Below are positions 1 to 6,640 of a stretch of DNA of 9,486 nucleotides, piece by piece. The stretch's first letter is position 1; each line of letters begins with the position of its first letter. The stretch is from an uncultured Eubacteriales bacterium (GTDB taxonomy: Bacteria; Bacillota; Clostridia; Oscillospirales; CAG-272). A model generated the notes under the pieces. It was given only the letters and a program-made list of their open reading frames with translations. It searched no databases and was not told where the DNA came from. The translations under genes were made by a program, and so were the position numbers. The stretch lies in the NCBI GenBank assembly GCA_900321265.1, contig ONVJ01000230.1, positions 1 through 9,486 on the forward strand, written 5' to 3'.

Positions 1-1337
1 GGACCGGCTATTCGGCGGGAAACGAAAAGAAAGCCGGGACACTTTTCCGGGCATGCAGCATCCGGAAACTGTCCGTCAGGGGCGTGCGTGGCGCAAAAAA
101 AAGCCCCGTCCGAGCCGCCCTGACAAAGGTAATCAAAGCGGTATCGTCGGCGCTGGCGGTATGGACGGCGGCAAATATGCTTACCGTACTGCCTCTTTCG
201 GTATGGTTCGGAGAGTTCTCGCTGATGTCTCCGGTGTCGTCGGTGATCTTCGGTCCTCCCGCGGTCTTTCTGCTGATCGCGTCGACACTGACGCTGATCT
301 GTTTTCCGTCGGGATATTTGTCGGGCTTTTTTGCGTATTACGGAAAGCTTGCCGCGGGATTTTTGATCAAAACAGCGGCGGGGATCTCGTCGGTCAGTGG
401 CGTGGCAGTCTCTCTCGGATTCGGATGGGTCCCCTGGATCCTTGTCCCAATGACGGCAGCTACCGCCATATTGCTCTGCGTAAAGCTCAAAAGGAAGTTC
501 AGATTCGTCTGTTTTATCCCCTTCGTTCTCTCTGTCGCGCTGTTCGGGATCTGTTACTCCTTTGAAATGAAGAGCAGTGAAACTCCTTCCGCCTCATTTC
601 TTACCCAGAACGGAAACGACGCCTTCGTGATCTCGGGATCGGGGACGGCAGTGGTCGGGGATATTTCCTCGGGAAGCTATTCAGTCCTTTATGAGGCGGA
701 AAAGACGGCAAGGGGATCGGGAGCCGCCGAGACCGAGGTCCTTATTCTCACGCACTGCCACTCGCGCCATCTCTCTTCGGTAAGAAAATATCTGTCAAGA
801 AACATGGTAAGGCAGGTATGGCTTCCCGATCCGTCGGGCAGCGCCGACGCGTCGGTCGTTCTCGGACTTGTCGATATCTGCGATTCCTTCGGCTGCAGCT
901 GCGTGATATACCGTCCCGGAGAGGAAGTGAAGATCTTTTCTGAATGGAGGGCGGTCTTTTCCGGCCCGTCGGGTATTTCCAGATCGACTCACCCGACTCT
1001 CTGGTTCAGCATATCTCACGAAGAAGGGACCGGGCGGATCCTCTATCTCGGGAGTTCGGTGTGGGAGGCGGATTTCTTCAAGGTTGCCGGGCAGGCGCCG
1101 GGGAGCTATATCGTCGCCGGCAGCCACGGTCCGGTCGCAAAGCCCTTCTTCGGCCGTTTCCCCGACGGAAAAAGGTACAGCTATTATCCCGCATACGCCG
1201 GAAGAGGACTGGCCCTGGCGGATCCCGGGCTTCTTCGGTATTTCGTCCCTCCGGGAGGGCACGCGCTTGAGCTTATGCTTGAGTTGCCGGTGGTCAGCTT
1301 CAAAGACAGGCTTGACCTGACGCTTCCAAGGGATTAA
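1..1337 (+). CDS. comEC: ComEC/Rec2-family DNA uptake channel protein, C-terminal part (5' end outside window)
   Basis: ComEC forms the membrane channel that takes single-stranded DNA into the cytoplasm during natural transformation. The frame is open from base 3, so the GTG at 84 is probably internal and the gene is 5'-truncated by the window; 444 residues are visible against about 700-800 for full-length family members. The first ~155 visible residues match the end of the Competence domain: a basic stretch, then hydrophobic helices around a typical FGEFSLMSPVSS segment, followed by further membrane segments up to about base 560. The rest (bases ~590-1337) has the layout of the ComEC metallo-beta-lactamase-like domain, but its metal motifs are altered: the usual SHxDxDH reads THCHSRH (about 751-771), the LxGD motif reads LGSS, and HHGS reads SHGP. 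It is convergent with the downstream minus-strand genes. The family call is firm; nuclease activity is doubtful. Confidence 0.82.
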   Translation, partial: TGYSAGNEKKAGTLFRACSIRKLSVRGVRGAKKSPVRAALTKVIKAVSSALAVWTAANMLTVLPLSVWFGEFSLMSPVSSVIFGPPAVFLLIASTLTLICFPSGYLSGFFAYYGKLAAGFLIKTAAGISSVSGVAVSLGFGWVPWILVPMTAATAILLCVKLKRKFRFVCFIPFVLSVALFGICYSFEMKSSETPSASFLTQNGNDAFVISGSGTAVVGDISSGSYSVLYEAEKTARGSGAAETEVLILTHCHSRHLSSVRKYLSRNMVRQVWLPDPSGSADASVVLGLVDICDSFGCSCVIYRPGEEVKIFSEWRAVFSGPSGISRSTHPTLWFSISHEEGTGRILYLGSSVWEADFFKVAGQAPGSYIVAGSHGPVAKPFFGRFPDGKRYSYYPAYAGRGLALADPGLLRYFVPPGGHALELMLELPVVSFKDRLDLTLPRD

Positions 1338-1651
1338 CCGGTATGGCTACTTTTTGAGGATCTCTCCGCTACTGTCGGGACAATCCGCTGTCAGACTGAA
1401 TTGCCTATGCGGCAGGATACCGTGCCGTATTTGCCCCAAAAAACTCTGTAATCTTCAGTGATTTTGGCAAAAACCGAAAAAACAGGGGCTGTCACAGTTC
1501 TAGTGTCGTGACAGCCCCACAGAATCTTCGTAACGGATACTGCAAATTCTGATCGAGGGTCTTCTGTTTGGGCCTCTCTGCAGGTCGTTTTTTGATTAAA
1601 AACCGGCAAACGCAACGCGCTCTCGCGGAGAGCAATTACACCTCGGCTTGT
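1338..1651. other. Convergent intergenic region
   Basis: This gap separates the 3' end of the comEC-like gene from the 3' end of the minus-strand DUF624 gene. Besides the strong minus-strand terminator at 1469-1518 it holds an 8-pair stem at 1407-1414/1423-1430 (one G-T pair, loop of 8), which could help end comEC transcription but has no following T-run. A 6-pair GC-rich stem lies at 1619-1624/1628-1633, and an A/T hairpin at 1587-1603. Short open frames here show no ribosome binding site or recognisable protein, so I see no gene. Confidence 0.6.
1469..1518 (-). terminator. Rho-independent terminator of the acpP-methyltransferase-DUF624 cluster
   Basis: A perfect 11-pair stem (GGGGCTGTCAC at 1485-1495 pairing with 1508-1518) has a 12-base loop. 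Read on the minus strand it is followed by a U-rich tail, a run of six T, then CGG, then five T, ending near 1469. There is no T-run on the plus-strand side, so it mainly serves the minus strand, about 130 bases after the DUF624 stop codon. Confidence 0.88.
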
Positions 1652-2578
1652 TTATTCTTTTTTCTGTTTTCCCTTGATCATATACTCTTCGATCACCGGA
1701 TAGGCGGAATAGACCTTGAAAAGCGTTATCGTGGGAAGCAGGTATATCATCGGAAGGATGAGCGGAACGACCACCTGAATGTTCCAGAAGAGGAGAACGA
1801 GCAGGGCGTTGAGCAGAATGATCACCACTATCCAGAAAGCGCCGATAAGATTTCTTTTGATGCCGAGGATCGAGAATATGAGGGAATTCTTTATCAGCTT
1901 GCCCGTTTTGATGTCGAAGGTCACTAGCATGAGGTAGATGTAGAATCTCATAAAGAGATAGATCGCAAGCGCTCCGCAGATCCCGAAGAAAAAGAAGTCG
2001 AGCCAGAAGGTGCCTCCTCTCTGGGAGAAGTAGAAGAGGTCGTATCCCAGGATACCGAGTACGGCAAAATCGATGATCCCGACGAAAAGTCCCTGCCAGA
2101 GATTCCTTGAGATCGCGTATTTGAAATCGCTCCATATAAAGACCGGATCGCCTCTGAACATGCCTCTCGCGCAGTATGTGGCGCCGAGGTTTATCCAGCC
2201 CCAGACGGCGGCGAGCAGAACGACAAGACCAATGCTGACCCAGATCCTTCCGGGACCGTATGTCTGGAGCGGGAGCTGAGTCCCGAAAACTCCGACCAGC
2301 GATGCCGTCCCCGGCGAGGGGTTTATCAGATGGATGCCGTAAAGAGTGCTGTATACGACGTCGGTCTGGGTCGCCATTGAGTCGGCGACGGTATAGAGGT
2401 AGGCGAGGACCAGAGGGATGATCCAGATTGGGAGCATGACGAAATTCAGATTCAGGACCTTGGTAAAGCGTCTGAAATAGAATTTCGGTAGATTGAAGAA
2501 GGTGGGCTTCAGCGGCTTCTCGTCCTTCGAAACGCCCTTGCCCTCTCTGTTCATATCAAAAAGCTTGAATTTTCCCAT
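1652..2578 (-). CDS. DUF624 (YesL-like) multi-pass membrane protein
   Basis: A 308-residue integral membrane protein of unknown function. Hydrophobic segments lie at about residues 46-65, 112-133, 160-183, 193-221, 244-268 and 270-288, giving roughly six passes. The family signature is the stretch around residues 129-165, where a glycine-rich helix is followed by RGDPVFIWSDF and then an Asn-Leu-Trp-containing helix start, as in YesL/DUF624 proteins. It is longer than typical YesL proteins (about 200 residues), the extra length being the soluble loop between the first two helices (about 66-110) and extra helices at the C-terminus. The tail is basic (KGKQKKE). The ATG lies 7 bases after the stop of the upstream methyltransferase gene, with no strong Shine-Dalgarno sequence, so translation may depend on coupling. 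DUF624 genes often sit beside carbohydrate transporters; no such genes are here, so no role is claimed. Confidence 0.8.
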   Translation of the reverse strand: MGKFKLFDMNREGKGVSKDEKPLKPTFFNLPKFYFRRFTKVLNLNFVMLPIWIIPLVLAYLYTVADSMATQTDVVYSTLYGIHLINPSPGTASLVGVFGTQLPLQTYGPGRIWVSIGLVVLLAAVWGWINLGATYCARGMFRGDPVFIWSDFKYAISRNLWQGLFVGIIDFAVLGILGYDLFYFSQRGGTFWLDFFFFGICGALAIYLFMRFYIYLMLVTFDIKTGKLIKNSLIFSILGIKRNLIGAFWIVVIILLNALLVLLFWNIQVVVPLILPMIYLLPTITLFKVYSAYPVIEEYMIKGKQKKE

Positions 2579-2585
2579 TGCAATA

Positions 2586-3380
2586 TCATAGGCTGCCGGA
2601 GCTGCCGATGTTCGGATCGGCCGGCCGGTTGCGGTTCATTATTTCATAGGCAAAGACCGAAACGGCGGTCTCCGCCGGCAGGGAGCCCCTGAAGGGTCTG
2701 GCGTAGGGGATCCTGACTGTGATATCCGAGAGAGCGGAAAGGGCGGATGATATACCGCGTTTCTCGCCTCCGCAGATCAGCAGAAGAGGCAGCGAGAGGT
2801 CGGCGTCATGTATATCGACCGAATCTCTTATGCCCGCCGATACCGTCTTTACTCCCGCCGAGCGGTATCTTTCGGCCGCTTCCTCAGGCTTGCAGACGAA
2901 TACCGGGATCAGCTCGAAGGCACCGGCGGATGCCCGGCAGACGACGGGATCCGACATATAGGGGATCCTCGGGATGATGATCGCGTCGGCGCCGCAGCAC
3001 CAGAGAGAACGCGCGGCGTGCCCAAGGGAATAGGGATCCTCGATCCCGTCAAGCAGGACTGAAAAAGGATTTTTTGCGGGATCGAGAAGACCGGCACCGG
3101 GGTAGATCGCCTCGGACGCCTCGGCGACTATCCCTCCGTGGGTCCTGCCGCCGGTCATGGCGTCAATGTCAGACTCGTCGGCGAACTCGAGCGGGAATCC
3201 GAGTTTTGCCGAAGCCGATCTGATATAATCGATCCTGCGTCTTTCGGTCACCGCTCTTTTCCTGCCGGCGATAACTCTTTTTATACTTCTGCGGCAGGTC
3301 CCGCCGAGCGAGGCGTTGATCAGGGCGGAGACCGATACTATGCCTTCAAACAGAAGCAGCTTCCCGGAATTGTTTTCCAT
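2586..3380 (-). CDS. SpoU/TrmH-family (SPOUT) RNA 2'-O-ribose methyltransferase, divergent
   Basis: Likely methylates a ribose 2'-OH in rRNA or tRNA using S-adenosylmethionine bound in a C-terminal trefoil knot. Numbering here is from the upstream GTG at 3401. An N-terminal substrate-binding region (starting near LLLFEG) ends in a THGG segment (87-90). Motif 1 is DGIEDPYSLGHAAR (118-131, Arg131 kept), followed by a CRASAGA element. Motif 2 is ICGGEKRG (Glu213 kept), and motif 3 is IPYARPFRGSLPAE (Ser240 kept). The usual Asn of motif 1 (DPxNxG) is Ser, and the usual Asn of motif 3 (SLN) is Pro, so this is a divergent member. I chose the ATG at 3380 because homology begins just after it; GTG at 3401 is the alternative, and neither has a well-placed ribosome binding site. 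The exact target (RlmB-, TrmH- or TsnR-like) cannot be told. Confidence 0.82.
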   Translation of the reverse strand: MENNSGKLLLFEGIVSVSALINASLGGTCRRSIKRVIAGRKRAVTERRRIDYIRSASAKLGFPLEFADESDIDAMTGGRTHGGIVAEASEAIYPGAGLLDPAKNPFSVLLDGIEDPYSLGHAARSLWCCGADAIIIPRIPYMSDPVVCRASAGAFELIPVFVCKPEEAAERYRSAGVKTVSAGIRDSVDIHDADLSLPLLLICGGEKRGISSALSALSDITVRIPYARPFRGSLPAETAVSVFAYEIMNRNRPADPNIGSSGSL

Positions 3381-3431
3381 CTCTTTTGTAAAGAAAAACA
3401 CGGCCGTCGCATAAATGTGGCAGCCGCGTTA

Positions 3432-3477
3432 CCTGTCTTTTGCGGACTCCCCGCGGGGCGGGGATGAAAAGACAAGG
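3432..3477. other. Long imperfect inverted repeat between acpP and the methyltransferase gene
   Basis: The inner part is a 7-pair GC-only stem, TCCCCGC (3448-3454) with GCGGGGA (3458-3464), loop GGG. Outside it lies a second paired arm, CCTGTCTTTT (3432-3441) with AAAAGACAAGG (3467-3477), separated from the inner stem by an asymmetric internal loop. There is no T-run after the hairpin on either strand; the T and A tracts are part of the stem. It could attenuate or process the acpP transcript, but it is not a standard terminator. Confidence 0.55.
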
Positions 3478-3484
3478 GGAATCC

Positions 3485-3712
3485 TTATTTGGATTTGCCC
3501 TCCAGGTAGTTGACGATATCGCCCACTGTCACAAAATTGTGTATATCGTCGTCCTGAATGCTGATTTCGAAATCCTCTTCGCAGTGCATGACGAGTTCCG
3601 CCAGCTCGATCGAATTGATCCCGAGATCGTTTGCCAGTTCGGCTTCCATCGTCACCTTTTCCGGATCGACCTGAAGCTCGTCGACGAGCAACTTCTTGAA
3701 TTTCTCAAACAT
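3485..3712 (-). CDS. acpP: Acyl carrier protein
   Basis: A 75-residue acidic four-helix carrier protein of typical ACP length. It carries growing acyl chains on a 4'-phosphopantetheine arm in fatty acid (or related) synthesis in the cytoplasm. The attachment serine is Ser34 in LGINSIELAELVM; most ACPs have DSL/DSI here, so the Asp before the serine is Asn. The C-terminal TVGDIVNYLE segment is the usual helix IV. The start is well supported: GAAAGGAA at 3721-3728 on the minus strand sits 8 bases before the ATG, with a consensus promoter upstream. It is the first gene of the cluster and is followed by a hairpin before the methyltransferase gene. Because the DSL motif is altered and no fatty-acid synthase genes are adjacent, a specialised carrier role is possible. 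Confidence 0.92.
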   Translation of the reverse strand: MFEKFKKLLVDELQVDPEKVTMEAELANDLGINSIELAELVMHCEEDFEISIQDDDIHNFVTVGDIVNYLEGKSK

Positions 3713-3769
3713 GTTTTATATTCCTTTCAGGTAATAAATTCAAATGAATAATTAAAACAAACACACTTT

Positions 3770-3798
3770 ATTATACAATAAAAGTTGCCAAAAGTCAA
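3770..3798 (-). promoter_or_regulatory. Sigma-A promoter of acpP
   Basis: On the minus strand, TTGACT (3798-3793) and TATAAT (3775-3770) are separated by exactly 17 bases, a near-perfect housekeeping promoter. The sequence just upstream (about 3799-3828) has two runs of seven T on this strand and may act as an UP-like element. Transcription should start near 3763, giving a leader of about 50 bases. Confidence 0.88.
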
Positions 3799-3996
3799 TA
3801 AATGACATAAAAAAACGAAAAAAACCTAAATTATTCGGCCGTCAGATCAGGTCGTGTTACCGGTTACAGAATAATACAATGAATGAATGCACTTCGGGCA
3901 AAAGAGATTAATGTCGAAGCGCAGTCATGAATTATGAGGACAGAAATGGTACTGTCAGAAACAGATTGATATCCTGCTGACGGCAGGATCTGCCGG
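3799..3996. other. Non-coding gap between the carboxypeptidase gene and the acpP promoter
   Basis: No open frame with a ribosome binding site is visible on either strand. It contains the A/T-rich tract next to the acpP promoter, a weak 5-pair stem at 3939-3943/3952-3956, and the candidate terminator stem at 3971-3989. I see nothing else in it. Confidence 0.6.
3971..3989 (-). terminator. Possible weak terminator after the carboxypeptidase gene
   Basis: A perfect 7-pair stem (ATCCTGC/GCAGGAT, loop TGACG) starts 7 bases after the TAG stop codon of the minus-strand carboxypeptidase gene. The tail read on the minus strand is only moderately T-rich, so termination there may be weak. Confidence 0.35.
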
Positions 3997-5346
3997 CTAT
4001 CTTCTGGTCCTTTTTCTTCCGGTCTTTTTCGAACCGCGGACAAAAGCCGATACCGTTATATAGATCAGGCTCAGTATGCTGGCGGTGATGAGCGCTCCGA
4101 TAAAGAAATCGCTGGTCGAAAATGCCTTTATCCTTTCGAAGATATAGAGCAGCCTGCTCTGATCGACCGATTTCCCCGCAACAAGCACCACGCTGTCTAT
4201 GAGCTCGCCCTTATAGAAGACCGAAAGGAATCCAACGGCCTTTCCGCTCTCGACCGGCGCGTCAAGCGATGCCTCGGTAAGCCGGTAGGTATAGGTTATG
4301 TCAGCGTCGGGATTCTCCCCCGGGGCAGGGGATACCTTCACCGATACCGGCAGGTAGTAGGATACCTTTCTCGACGGAACGGCGACTACCGAATCGGTGT
4401 CCATCGCGAGTGCGACGGGAATGTTGCATATTGCGTCGGAGGTCGAAAAAACGTCGATATAACCGTAGTTCTCAAAGGCCCAGTCTATCAGTCTTGACGC
4501 CAGGATATAGGTATAATTGTTGTTGTATCCGTCGGTCTCGCCTCCCATTATCACGCAGAGTATCGAGGCGCCGTCCTTTTCCGCGATCGTCACCGCGGTC
4601 CCTCCCGCGGCCGGAGTGCTTCCCGCGTTCAGCCCGCGGCAGAGCGTGTTGCGGTACCTTCCCGCCGAGATGAGCTGGTTGTAGTTGTCAAAGCTGAATA
4701 CCGGGGTAAAACCCTCGGTGGAATATGATACCGCCGAGGTAACCGTCATATACAGTCCGTTCTCCGAGGCGGCGAGCGCCATTTTCGCGACGTCTTCGGC
4801 GGTAGTGACCATTCCGTCGCTGTGCACGCCGGTGGCGTTCGTAAAGACGGTCGAATGCATTCCCAGGACTGCCGCCCGGTTGTTCATTTCAGCGACGAAT
4901 GCAGTTTCGCTCCCCGAGATCAGATATTCCATTATCGCGACCGCGTCGTTGAAGCCTCCGCAGAAGGCGAGATAGAGAAGATCTCTGACCGTCGGCTTGT
5001 TTCCGGCCTTGATGCCCATGTAGCGGCCTTCGATGTGTGCCACCATCTGTTCGGTGACGGTGACCCTTTCGTCCAGCCGTCCCGAGAAGTGTTCGCAGCA
5101 GATCAGCCCGGTCATAATTTTGGCGGCAGAAGCAGGATAGAGCTGTTTTTCCGCGTTTTTTGACGCGAGCAGCACGCTGTTTTCGATGTTGTATACGTAC
5201 ACGGCGTTCGCCCGTTCAAGCGGGATCTCGTCGAGCTTTTCGGCGCGGGATGCCAGCGGAGCGGAGCATAAAACTATAAACGCGGCGAATATAATGCAAA
5301 GCGCCTGCCTCAGGCATCGGCGCGAAATATTGTTGTCAGTTTTCAT
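3997..5346 (-). CDS. Peptidase S11 family D-alanyl-D-alanine carboxypeptidase-like protein, divergent active site
   Basis: Members of this PBP5/DacF family trim the terminal D-Ala from peptidoglycan stem peptides outside the membrane. Residues 1-35 form a signal peptide (basic start, hydrophobic core, ASRA cleavage site). The catalytic SxxK is present as PASAAKIMT (Ser73, Lys76). The second motif, normally S-x-N, reads G131-F132-N133 (GGFNDAV), and the third, normally K-T-G, reads N241-A242-G243 (GLNAGSTPAAGG). About residues 310-400 match the beta-rich C-terminal PBP5 domain, and a membrane segment at about 413-433 is followed by a very basic tail. The 449-residue length is usual. The ATG overlaps the ribF stop by four bases (ATGA), so the two are probably coupled. 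Fold and location are clear; carboxypeptidase activity is uncertain because two of three active-site motifs are changed. Confidence 0.85.
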   Translation of the reverse strand: MKTDNNISRRCLRQALCIIFAAFIVLCSAPLASRAEKLDEIPLERANAVYVYNIENSVLLASKNAEKQLYPASAAKIMTGLICCEHFSGRLDERVTVTEQMVAHIEGRYMGIKAGNKPTVRDLLYLAFCGGFNDAVAIMEYLISGSETAFVAEMNNRAAVLGMHSTVFTNATGVHSDGMVTTAEDVAKMALAASENGLYMTVTSAVSYSTEGFTPVFSFDNYNQLISAGRYRNTLCRGLNAGSTPAAGGTAVTIAEKDGASILCVIMGGETDGYNNNYTYILASRLIDWAFENYGYIDVFSTSDAICNIPVALAMDTDSVVAVPSRKVSYYLPVSVKVSPAPGENPDADITYTYRLTEASLDAPVESGKAVGFLSVFYKGELIDSVVLVAGKSVDQSRLLYIFERIKAFSTSDFFIGALITASILSLIYITVSAFVRGSKKTGRKRTRR

Positions 5347-6251
5347 CTGAGGGGGTTCTCGTTAAAGTATTTTTCCGCCTCTGCCACGTCGGCCGCGATC
5401 GCCGCGGCAAGCTCAGGGGCAGAGGAGAAATGCTTTTCGTCGCGAAGTCTTCTGATGAAACGCAGAGTCATCGGCGACCCGGGAACACCGGCGGCAAGCG
5501 TGCCCAGGATATGCGTCTCGGTGCGGATCCTTCCGGTGGCGTCAAGCGTCGGTGCGGTCCCGACATCGGTCACCGATCCGAACCGCTCGCCGCCGGAAAA
5601 CACCGCTTCGGTTATGTATACTCCTTCACGCGGCAGGACGAACTCGGGGTCGGGATAGATGTTCACAGTGGGAAAACCGAGTTTTCTCCCGTCGTGTCTG
5701 CCTTCGAATCTGGTCCCGCAGAGCGAATATGGACGGCCCAGCAGACGCGAGGCTTCCCCGACTTTTCCCTCGGAGATCAGAGTCCGGATGACGCGTGAGG
5801 AGATCTTGACTCCGCCTTCCTCGGTAAAAGGTACGACGATCGCCCGCCTTCCGAAGACTTGGCGGAGGGTCGACGCGTTTCCCTCGGCACCGCGGCCGAA
5901 GGTGAAATCCTCCCCGAAAACGACCGCTCCGGCATCCAGTTCGGATATCAGCAGTCTTTCGATGAAATCTGCTGCCGACATGTCGCGCACCGACTCAAAG
6001 TCGGCTGCGAGTATGACCTGGATGCCGGCTTCCCGCAAAAGCTCAGCCTTTTCTTCGCTTCCGGTCAGTATCCCCGAAAAGGAAGGGTATAGAGAGCTCG
6101 CCGGAGGTCTGTTGAAAGTGAAGGCGGCGGGCTCCATACAGAGCCGCGCTGCGGTCTTAACCGTCTTTTCGACGATCGATCGGTGTCCTCTGTGAAATCC
6201 GTCAAAGCAGCCCAGGGCTACCGCCCGGCTGCCCCGAACAGTCGGGATCAT
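5343..6251 (-). CDS. ribF: Bifunctional riboflavin kinase / FAD synthetase
   Basis: Converts riboflavin to FMN and then FAD with ATP in the cytoplasm. The 302-residue length is normal. The N-terminal FMN adenylyltransferase domain shows the nucleotidyltransferase motif LGCFDGFHRGH (His20 and His23), a GEDFTFGRGAEGN loop (113-125) and the ISSRVIR element (150-156; the usual form is ISSTxIR). The C-terminal riboflavin kinase domain shows GRKLGFPTVNI (188-198, with the PTxN magnesium/ATP motif), GVYITEA (210-216) and the Glu in TETHIL (Glu246), the expected catalytic base. It starts at an ATG overlapping the ireB stop (ATGA) and itself overlaps the carboxypeptidase start the same way, so it is the middle gene of a coupled three-gene operon. 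No FMN riboswitch is visible upstream. Confidence 0.94.
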   Translation of the reverse strand: MIPTVRGSRAVALGCFDGFHRGHRSIVEKTVKTAARLCMEPAAFTFNRPPASSLYPSFSGILTGSEEKAELLREAGIQVILAADFESVRDMSAADFIERLLISELDAGAVVFGEDFTFGRGAEGNASTLRQVFGRRAIVVPFTEEGGVKISSRVIRTLISEGKVGEASRLLGRPYSLCGTRFEGRHDGRKLGFPTVNIYPDPEFVLPREGVYITEAVFSGGERFGSVTDVGTAPTLDATGRIRTETHILGTLAAGVPGSPMTLRFIRRLRDEKHFSSAPELAAAIAADVAEAEKYFNENPLR

Positions 6252-6526
6252 CTCTTGGTCTTTTCTCCGAAATAGAATTTCGCGATGGCGTCAAGCAGCT
6301 CGTCTCTGTCATATTTGACGATGAGTTGTCTCGCGTTCTGATAGCTGGTGATATAGGTTGGGTCTTCCGAGAGGATATATCCGACTATCTGATTGATAGG
6401 ATCGTATCCTTTGGCGACGAGGGCCGCGTATACCGTCTGAAGCGTCTGTCTGATCGCTGCGTCTCTGTCGGTCGTGGAGGAGAACTGTCTTGTTCCTCCC
6501 TCTGTTCTCGCCGATGGTCTGTTCAT
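6248..6526 (-). CDS. ireB: IreB family regulatory phosphoprotein (UPF0297)
   Basis: In Enterococcus faecalis, IreB is a small cytoplasmic substrate of the PASTA-domain Ser/Thr kinase IreK and limits cephalosporin resistance. The core here is a clear match: GYDPINQIVGYILSEDPTYI, then NARQLI and RDELLDAIAKFYF. I set the start at the ATG at 6526 (92 residues) because a strong AAAGGAG at 6535-6541 lies 8 bases upstream; a longer reading from a TTG at 6544 would overlap that site. Threonines at residues 8 and 12, ahead of the RQF segment, lie about where the kinase sites of enterococcal IreB are found; this is inference. The gene leads an operon with ribF and a D,D-carboxypeptidase homologue. Elsewhere the family often neighbours alaS and ruvX (yqgF), so this context is less usual. 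Confidence 0.9.
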   Translation of the reverse strand: MNRPSARTEGGTRQFSSTTDRDAAIRQTLQTVYAALVAKGYDPINQIVGYILSEDPTYITSYQNARQLIVKYDRDELLDAIAKFYFGEKTKR

Positions 6527-6534
6527 ATCGCTGG

Positions 6535-6541
6535 CTCCTTT
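6535..6541 (-). promoter_or_regulatory. Ribosome binding site that fixes the ireB start
   Basis: AAAGGAG on the minus strand, 8 bases before the ATG at 6526. Its position excludes the upstream TTG (6544) as the main start, because that codon would overlap the site. Confidence 0.85.
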
Positions 6542-6583
6542 CAAAAACGGACTGTTATGTCTTAAAACATTTACTTATTCTAT

Positions 6584-6612
6584 ATTATACCAACAAGCCG
6601 GTTTTTTTTCAA
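6584..6612 (-). promoter_or_regulatory. Sigma-A promoter of the ireB-ribF-carboxypeptidase operon
   Basis: On the minus strand, TTGAAA (6612-6607) and TATAAT (6589-6584) are 17 bases apart. The predicted transcript starts near 6577 and has a leader of about 50 bases before ireB. Its -35 element lies 28 bases from the -35 of the divergent promoter on the other strand. Confidence 0.87.
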
Positions 6613-6640
6613 GATAAAAATCACCATTTTATTAAAACTA

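Noticed and set aside
84..86. GTG at 84 as the true start of the comEC-like gene
   Set aside because: The frame is open to the window start and the upstream codons read as plausible Competence-domain sequence; the remaining protein would lack most of the channel.
53..565. 170-codon open frame overlapping the comEC-like gene on the plus strand
   Set aside because: It is in another frame of a clear ComEC coding region, has Arg/Gly-rich composition without any recognisable domain, and has no convincing start signal.
1596..2135. 179-codon minus-strand open frame inside the DUF624 gene
   Set aside because: Same-strand shadow frame, rich in Arg, His and Pro, while the DUF624 frame shows proper membrane helices and family motifs.
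5659..6195. 178-codon plus-strand open frame opposite ribF
   Set aside because: Antisense to a fully conserved RibF; long antisense frames are expected in GC-rich coding sequence. Ser/Pro-rich with no domain.
6527..6544. Six-codon longer IreB start at TTG 6544
   Set aside because: The TTG would overlap the strong AAAGGAG site that serves the ATG at 6526 with ideal spacing.
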